Source of the DNA: a bacterium | GTDB taxonomy: Bacteria > Elusimicrobiota > Elusimicrobia > Elusimicrobiales > UBA9959 | Direction of reading: 5' to 3' | NCBI GenBank assembly: GCA_021811185.1 | Contig: JAJZPL010000001.1 | Span: 1 to 64,000, forward strand | Length of the DNA stretch: 64,000 nucleotides | In this document: positions 60,074 through 64,000 of the stretch, piece after piece | Position numbering within the stretch: position 1 is the stretch's first letter | How the letters are laid out: the number at the start of each line of letters is the position of its first letter | Program-made: the position numbers and the translations under genes | The notes under the pieces: generated by a model | What the model was told of the DNA's origin: nothing | The model's input: only the letters and a program-made list of their open reading frames with translations | Databases searched by the model: none

Positions 60074-60492
60074 AAACCGGCACAGTTATAGAACTTCTGC
60101 CGCTCTGCCTGGCCGCCGCGCTGCTGGCCGCCTGCGGCGCGCCCCGGCCCGCGGGCGAAACGCCGGTCCCGGCCCGCGGGGCCGCCGTGGTCTTCCAGAA
60201 GAAAGTGTTCAAGCTTGTAAAGACCCCGGACCCGGAGCTCGAGGCTTCGCTCGAGGGGCTGCTATCGGCCAGCTACGACGTGGCGGTGAAGAATCATTCC
60301 GGCGACAAGCCCATGGAGATAGGCTTCACCTATTCCGTCTCGCCCAGGGGCGCGGTCTATCCTTTTTCCGAAATAGAAGTTTCCTGCATCATGCAGGAAA
60401 GATACTCCCGGCGCTACGGGCCGGAACTCTGCCGGGATTTCTTCGGCGAGGTGGGCGCAAGGGTCAGGCGGGCGGTGGCCGGCAGGCAATAA
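60070..60492 (+). CDS. Small lipoprotein of unknown function
   Basis: A 140-residue protein starting with GTG that overlaps the ispDF stop by four bases (GTGA). The leader ends LLAAC, a lipobox with C22 or so as the lipid-modified cysteine. The mature domain (SYDVAVKNHSGDKPMEIGFTYS) has two further cysteines and is not recognised. Confidence 0.65.
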   Translation: MKTGTVIELLPLCLAAALLAACGAPRPAGETPVPARGAAVVFQKKVFKLVKTPDPELEASLEGLLSASYDVAVKNHSGDKPMEIGFTYSVSPRGAVYPFSEIEVSCIMQERYSRRYGPELCRDFFGEVGARVRRAVAGRQ

Positions 60493-60501
60493 GGGAACGA
60501 T

Positions 60502-61911
60502 ATGGAACTCAAGCTCTACAACACCCTCACGAGACAGAAAGAGATCTTTAACCCGCTCAAGGCGGGCGAGGCCGGCATCTACACCTGCGGCCCCACGGTG
60601 TACCACTACGCGCATATCGGCAACATGCGCACTTACATAGCCGAGGACATCCTGGTCCGCGCGCTGAACCACTTCAGATATAAAGTGAAGCGGGTGATGA
60701 ACATCACCGACGTGGGGCACCTTACCTCCGATTCCGATACCGGCGAGGACAAGATGGAAGTGGGCGCCAAGCGCGAGGGCAAGTCGGCCTGGGACGTGGC
60801 CAAGTTCTATACCGAGGCCTTCATGAAGGATTACCGGTCGCTGAACTGCCTGCCGGCGGACGTGCTCTGCCCCGCCACCGAGTACATCAAGGAAATGATC
60901 GACCTGAACCTGGTGCTGGAGAAGAAGGGCTTCGCTTACCGCATCAGCGACGGCATTTATTTCGACACGGCGAAGCTCCCCGATTACGGCAAGCTCGCCG
61001 GCAAGGGCCATATAGAGGGCATACAGGAGGGGGCGCGGGTGGAGGTGAACTCCGAGAAGCGCAACCCCGCCGACTTCGCGCTGTGGAAGTTCTCCTCACC
61101 CGAAGAACACCGCCAGATGGAGTGGGATTCCCCGTGGGGCAAAGGTTTCCCCGGCTGGCACCTGGAATGCTCGGCCATGGCCATGAAGCACCTCGGCGAT
61201 ACCATCGACATCCACTGCGGCGGCGAGGACCACGTGGCGGTGCACCACACCAACGAGATCGCCCAGTCCGAGGGCGCCACCGGCAAGCCGTTCGCGGATT
61301 ACTGGATGCATATCCGTTTCCTCGTTACCAACGACGCCGGGAAGATGTCGAAGAGCTCGGGCGAGTTCCTGACGCTGCCGCTGCTGGCGCAGAAAGGTTT
61401 CGACCCGCTGGCGTACCGCTATTTCTGCTTCAGCGCGCATTACCGCAAGCAGCTGGAGTTTAGCTGGGAATCCGTGGACTCTTCCCAGAAGAGCCTGGAA
61501 GGGCTCCGCGCCATAGTGGCCAAGCTGAAAGAAGAGGCCGGCGGCCAGGCGGCGGGAAAGGACGAGCGCTTCCAGGAATTCTACAGGGATTTCGATAACG
61601 CCCTGGCCGACGACCTGAACGTTTCGCAGGCGCTGGCCGTGCTTTGGGGCGCTCTGCGTAGCCCGTTCGGCGCCGCGGAGCGGCTGGCCTTCGCGCTGGA
61701 AGCGGACAAGGTGCTGGCCCTGGACCTGGACCGCGCGCCTGTGCAGGAAGCGCTGGCGCCGGAACTGGCCGCGCTGATCAAAGAGCGCGAGGCCGCCCGC
61801 AAAGCGAAAGATTTCAAGCGTTCCGACGAGCTGCGCAAGGAACTCTCCGACAAAGGCGTACTGATAGAAGACACCCCGAAAGGCACCACATGGAAAATAT
61901 CCCGCGGCTGA
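60502..61911 (+). CDS. cysS: Cysteinyl-tRNA synthetase
   Basis: A 469-residue class I synthetase: zinc ligand and HIGH-type motif in YTCGPTVYHYAHIGN, WHLECSAM zinc site, HHTNEIAQSE, and KMSKSSG. The C-terminal helical part is of normal length. AGGGAACG lies upstream of the ATG. Its last 22 bases overlap the next gene. Confidence 0.95.
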   Translation: MELKLYNTLTRQKEIFNPLKAGEAGIYTCGPTVYHYAHIGNMRTYIAEDILVRALNHFRYKVKRVMNITDVGHLTSDSDTGEDKMEVGAKREGKSAWDVAKFYTEAFMKDYRSLNCLPADVLCPATEYIKEMIDLNLVLEKKGFAYRISDGIYFDTAKLPDYGKLAGKGHIEGIQEGARVEVNSEKRNPADFALWKFSSPEEHRQMEWDSPWGKGFPGWHLECSAMAMKHLGDTIDIHCGGEDHVAVHHTNEIAQSEGATGKPFADYWMHIRFLVTNDAGKMSKSSGEFLTLPLLAQKGFDPLAYRYFCFSAHYRKQLEFSWESVDSSQKSLEGLRAIVAKLKEEAGGQAAGKDERFQEFYRDFDNALADDLNVSQALAVLWGALRSPFGAAERLAFALEADKVLALDLDRAPVQEALAPELAALIKEREAARKAKDFKRSDELRKELSDKGVLIEDTPKGTTWKISRG

Positions 61912-62873
61912 AGAACATACTCGCGTTCCTGCTCCTGCTGTCCGGTCTCTGCGCCCAAGCCGTTCAGGCGCAGGAGGTTTCCTCCCGGACCTATACGCTT
62001 AAGGACGGTTCCACCCTGACCTACCAGAAGCCCGGCTTCTGGCGGACCATGGGCGCCGGGCCTGCCGACATCGGCACTTTTGTGGCGGACAGTTTTAAGA
62101 AAGAGAACCTGCCCTGGGTGGCCGCCGTGGCCGCCTCCACGTTGATCCTTATAGAGTACGACCAGAAGCTTTACAATAACGCCCGGCGCGCCGGCAGGAA
62201 ACTCAGCATCTCCAGCGAGGATAAGACAAAAACTTATATCAAGATCGGCGGCGTTTCGGCTTTCCGCGGCCCGTCCGACCTGGGCTCGGCCCTGTATTTT
62301 ATCGGCGACGGCTGGATCAGTATCGGCCTGTTCGGTTATTTCAAGACGCACGGCTGGCTTAAGGACGACTGGCGCGCCTCGCAGACCGGCAACCAGCTGG
62401 CCGAGGGCCTGATAGCCACGGGCCTGGTCACCGAAGTGATGAAGAACATCACCGGCCGCGAAACCCCTTCCGCCGCTTCCGGCAAAGGCGGGGTGTGGCG
62501 CATGTTCCCCGGTTTTAAGGAATACGTGGCGCACCGCACCCGCTACGACGCCTTTCCTTCCGGCCACCTGGCCACCGGCGTAATGACGGTCACCATCATG
62601 GCCGAGAACTACCCGGACAACAAATATATAAAGCCCATCGGCTACACGCTGCTGGCGGGGCTGAGCTTCCAGATGATGAACAACGGCGTGCACTGGGCCA
62701 GCGATTATCCGCTGGGCATAGCCGTGGGCTACGGCCTGGGCAAGGCCATAGCGTCGCACGGCCGCACGGCCGCCCGCCGCGCCGGGCCTAAGACCGGCGC
62801 CCAGGCCCTGACTTTTGCCCCGTACCTGTCGCCCTACGGCGGCTTGGGCGCGGGGCTGGCTTATAAGTTTTAG
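61890..62873 (+). CDS. PAP2-family phosphatase-like protein, divergent
   Basis: A 327-residue protein with a signal peptide (residues ~8-26). The PAP2 blocks are present but altered: KNITGRETP in place of K-x6-R-P, an intact AFPSGHLATG, and NNGVHWASDYPLG with the His and Asp but without the Arg that normally precedes. Such proteins dephosphorylate lipid pyrophosphates; with both Arg positions changed, activity is uncertain. The C-terminus ends in LAYKF, which would fit an outer-membrane location, though no barrel is obvious. Confidence 0.75.
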   Translation: MENIPRLKNILAFLLLLSGLCAQAVQAQEVSSRTYTLKDGSTLTYQKPGFWRTMGAGPADIGTFVADSFKKENLPWVAAVAASTLILIEYDQKLYNNARRAGRKLSISSEDKTKTYIKIGGVSAFRGPSDLGSALYFIGDGWISIGLFGYFKTHGWLKDDWRASQTGNQLAEGLIATGLVTEVMKNITGRETPSAASGKGGVWRMFPGFKEYVAHRTRYDAFPSGHLATGVMTVTIMAENYPDNKYIKPIGYTLLAGLSFQMMNNGVHWASDYPLGIAVGYGLGKAIASHGRTAARRAGPKTGAQALTFAPYLSPYGGLGAGLAYKF

Positions 62874-62979
62874 GCGGTGAAATTAACCGAAAATTAACCC
62901 GGTACTTTTAAAAATCGGCGCTTTTTTGCTAAAATATAAAGGTACCAGTTAATCGGGTACAAGCGCAGTAACGGCAAAT

Positions 62980-63053
62980 GCGGGCGTGGTTCAGTGGTAG
63001 AACGCGACCTTGCCAAGGTTGAGATGTGGGTTCGATTCCCATCGCCCGCTCCA
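62980..63053 (+). tRNA. tRNA-Gly (anticodon GCC)
   Basis: A complete 74-base cloverleaf: acceptor GCGGGCG/CGCCCGC, D-arm with GGTTCAGTGGTAGAAC, anticodon stem CGACC/GGTTG with loop TTGCCAA (anticodon GCC at 63012-63014), T-loop TTCGATT, and an encoded CCA (63051-63053). A terminator follows immediately. Confidence 0.95.
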
Positions 63054-63060
63054 TATTTTT

Positions 63061-63087
63061 AAAGACCATCCTTACAGGATGGTCTTT
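63061..63087 (+). terminator. Terminator of tRNA-Gly
   Basis: An 11-bp stem (63061-63071 with 63077-63087), five-base loop, followed by a run of T's. Confidence 0.9.
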
Positions 63088-63099
63088 TTTTATAAGTAT

Positions 63100-63204
63100 C
63101 GGGCGATGGGAATCTTCCTTATGGGGAAGCTCGCTGCCGCTCGCTGTCGCCCGCTCAAGACGATGGGGGAGGTGATGGGAATCTGCCGCTCGCGGTCGCC
63201 CGCT
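63100..63204. repeat. Repeated fragments of the tRNA-Gly 3' end
   Basis: GATGGGAATC occurs at 63105-63114 and 63174-63183; it is the reverse complement of the tRNA T-arm/acceptor region (extended to CGGGCGATGGGAATC in the first copy, 63100-63114). Each is followed by GCCGCTCGC[TG or GG]TCGCCCGCT (63136-63155; 63185-63204), whose end matches the tRNA 3' end directly. The rest of the gap from 63088 to 63325 holds no gene I can support. Confidence 0.6.
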
Positions 63205-63325
63205 TATAATTTATTAAATCCTTATGGGGAATGTTAAAAGTTCGGTGAAGATTGAATCTCGGCGAGGATATTTAATAGCATAGTAATGTAGTATTTTCAT
63301 CATGGGTTAGCTTCAGGGGATCATT

Positions 63326-64000
63326 TTGCGTTCTTTCGTGTTGCTTCTTGCCGTGCTTTCTTTAAGCATTCCAGCCTGCTTTGCCGGGCCGGATAAGTCA
63401 TTGCTTTCCGCCCGCGAAGCCATCCTTTTATCTTCAACCACCCCGCAAGATGCGCTCGTAAAATATACAGCGGCTTCTAAGAAGTCCATTGCCGCGCCTG
63501 TCACCGCTGAATACGCCTATGCGCTGGCTTACGCAGGCTTGGGCAAAGCCGCGCTTACCAATATAGACCGCGCTCTAATAGACGATCCATTCAATGCGGA
63601 CGTGCGCTTCTACCTCTCCGAGATCTTCAATGCCTTTGGCCTTGAGAACGCCTCGTCGGAACTTTCCGCGCCGGTCCCCGCCTGGCTCAAAGCGCCTTTA
63701 AAACTCCCCGCGCTGGATCTGCCGCCTGTGGAGGGGGATTTTGACACGGCTTTTGCTTCTCTTAGCGAGCTGCTGCTCCAGAAACGTTACGCGCAAGCTT
63801 CGGTCTCATTCGACAGGCTGTGCAAAGCCAACCCGGCGGAGCCGCGCTGTCCGGCCGCTTATTCTATAGCTTTGCAGAAACTCGGCGCTTATAAGGCCGC
63901 TGTCGTCGAGGCCAAAAAGAATATGGCTTTGTCCCAGACCCAGGAACACAAAGCTGTGGCCGCCACGTACATAGCCTATCTTGAAAAACAGCCTCCGCTT
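63326..64000 (+). CDS. Exported TPR-like protein, 3' end cut by window
   Basis: An open frame of 225 codons running off the window end, starting with TTG five bases after AGGGGA. It begins with a signal peptide (MRSFVLLLAVLSLSIPACFA) and continues as paired helices of TPR type (EYAYALAYAGLGKAALTNID, SFDRLCKANPAEPRC). Codon use is less GC-rich than that of the genes to the left. Function unknown; the end of the protein lies outside the window. Confidence 0.7.
   Translation, partial: MRSFVLLLAVLSLSIPACFAGPDKSLLSAREAILLSSTTPQDALVKYTAASKKSIAAPVTAEYAYALAYAGLGKAALTNIDRALIDDPFNADVRFYLSEIFNAFGLENASSELSAPVPAWLKAPLKLPALDLPPVEGDFDTAFASLSELLLQKRYAQASVSFDRLCKANPAEPRCPAAYSIALQKLGAYKAAVVEAKKNMALSQTQEHKAVAATYIAYLEKQPPL

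Noticed and set aside
63010-63237. Short open frame starting within tRNA-Gly
   Set aside because: It runs through the tRNA, its terminator and the tRNA-fragment repeats; not a plausible gene.
1-64000. CRISPR arrays, insertion sequences and rRNA genes
   Set aside because: No spaced direct repeats of CRISPR type, no transposase or integrase frame and no rRNA sequence were seen.

Overview
The window is a 64 kb piece of a GC-rich bacterial chromosome. The organism is diderm: there are Mla-type lipid transport genes (mlaE, mlaF, mlaD), a predicted outer-membrane beta-barrel and several lipoprotein signals. Gene content (bifunctional IspDF, rpsF-ssb-rpsR-rplI-dnaB, C11 peptidase, many exported proteins of unknown type) fits an uncultured diderm lineage such as Elusimicrobiota. 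That assignment is a guess from gene style; no 16S or marker comparison could be run.

Region 1 (1-27 kb) is accessory in character. It opens with the 3' end of an APS kinase gene, a methyltransferase and an alkaline-phosphatase-superfamily exoenzyme, then a B12-type radical SAM gene. Next comes a two-gene unit: a rubrerythrin-like protein that appears to have lost most iron ligands, translationally coupled to a protein joining a complete GyrB-type ATPase/transducer module to a SAM methyltransferase in place of the topoisomerase core. From 7.9 to 20.8 kb lies a set of six sulfatase-fold paralogs plus one phosphodiesterase-like relative, an orphan substrate-binding protein and an asparagine-synthetase-like protein lacking the N-terminal cysteine. 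None of the sulfatase-fold proteins carries the C/S-x-P-x-R formylglycine motif, and three have lost metal ligands. From 20.9 to 27.3 kb there are an exported methyltransferase-like lipoprotein, two radical SAM proteins, a DMT transporter and a TPR/SGNH-like exported protein.

Region 2 (27-49 kb) mixes metabolism and envelope genes: a poly-gamma-glutamate-hydrolase-like lipoprotein, carbamate kinase, threonine synthase, a GAF/PAS histidine kinase behind an outer-membrane protein, a secreted tandem-repeat protein divergent from a C11 (clostripain) peptidase, guaA/guaB, a ScpB-like decarboxylase, a serine-hydrolase-like protein without its serine, a secreted HESEH protein, and an AmgK/RapZ-C fusion with MurU (cell-wall amino sugar salvage). 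Two long perfect palindromes with GGGGAC...GTCCCC ends lie here.

Region 3 (49-63 kb) is core: S6, SSB, S18, L9, DnaB, alanine racemase, MlaE/F/D, RadA, a PIN/TRAM membrane protein, IspDF, CysS and a PAP2-like protein. It ends with tRNA-Gly(GCC), after which repeated fragments of the tRNA 3' end and an AT-richer TPR gene (cut by the window end) suggest a possible island boundary.

A recurring theme is loss of catalytic residues in otherwise intact, clustered genes. The most unusual system is the GyrB-ATPase/methyltransferase fusion with its rubrerythrin-like partner.
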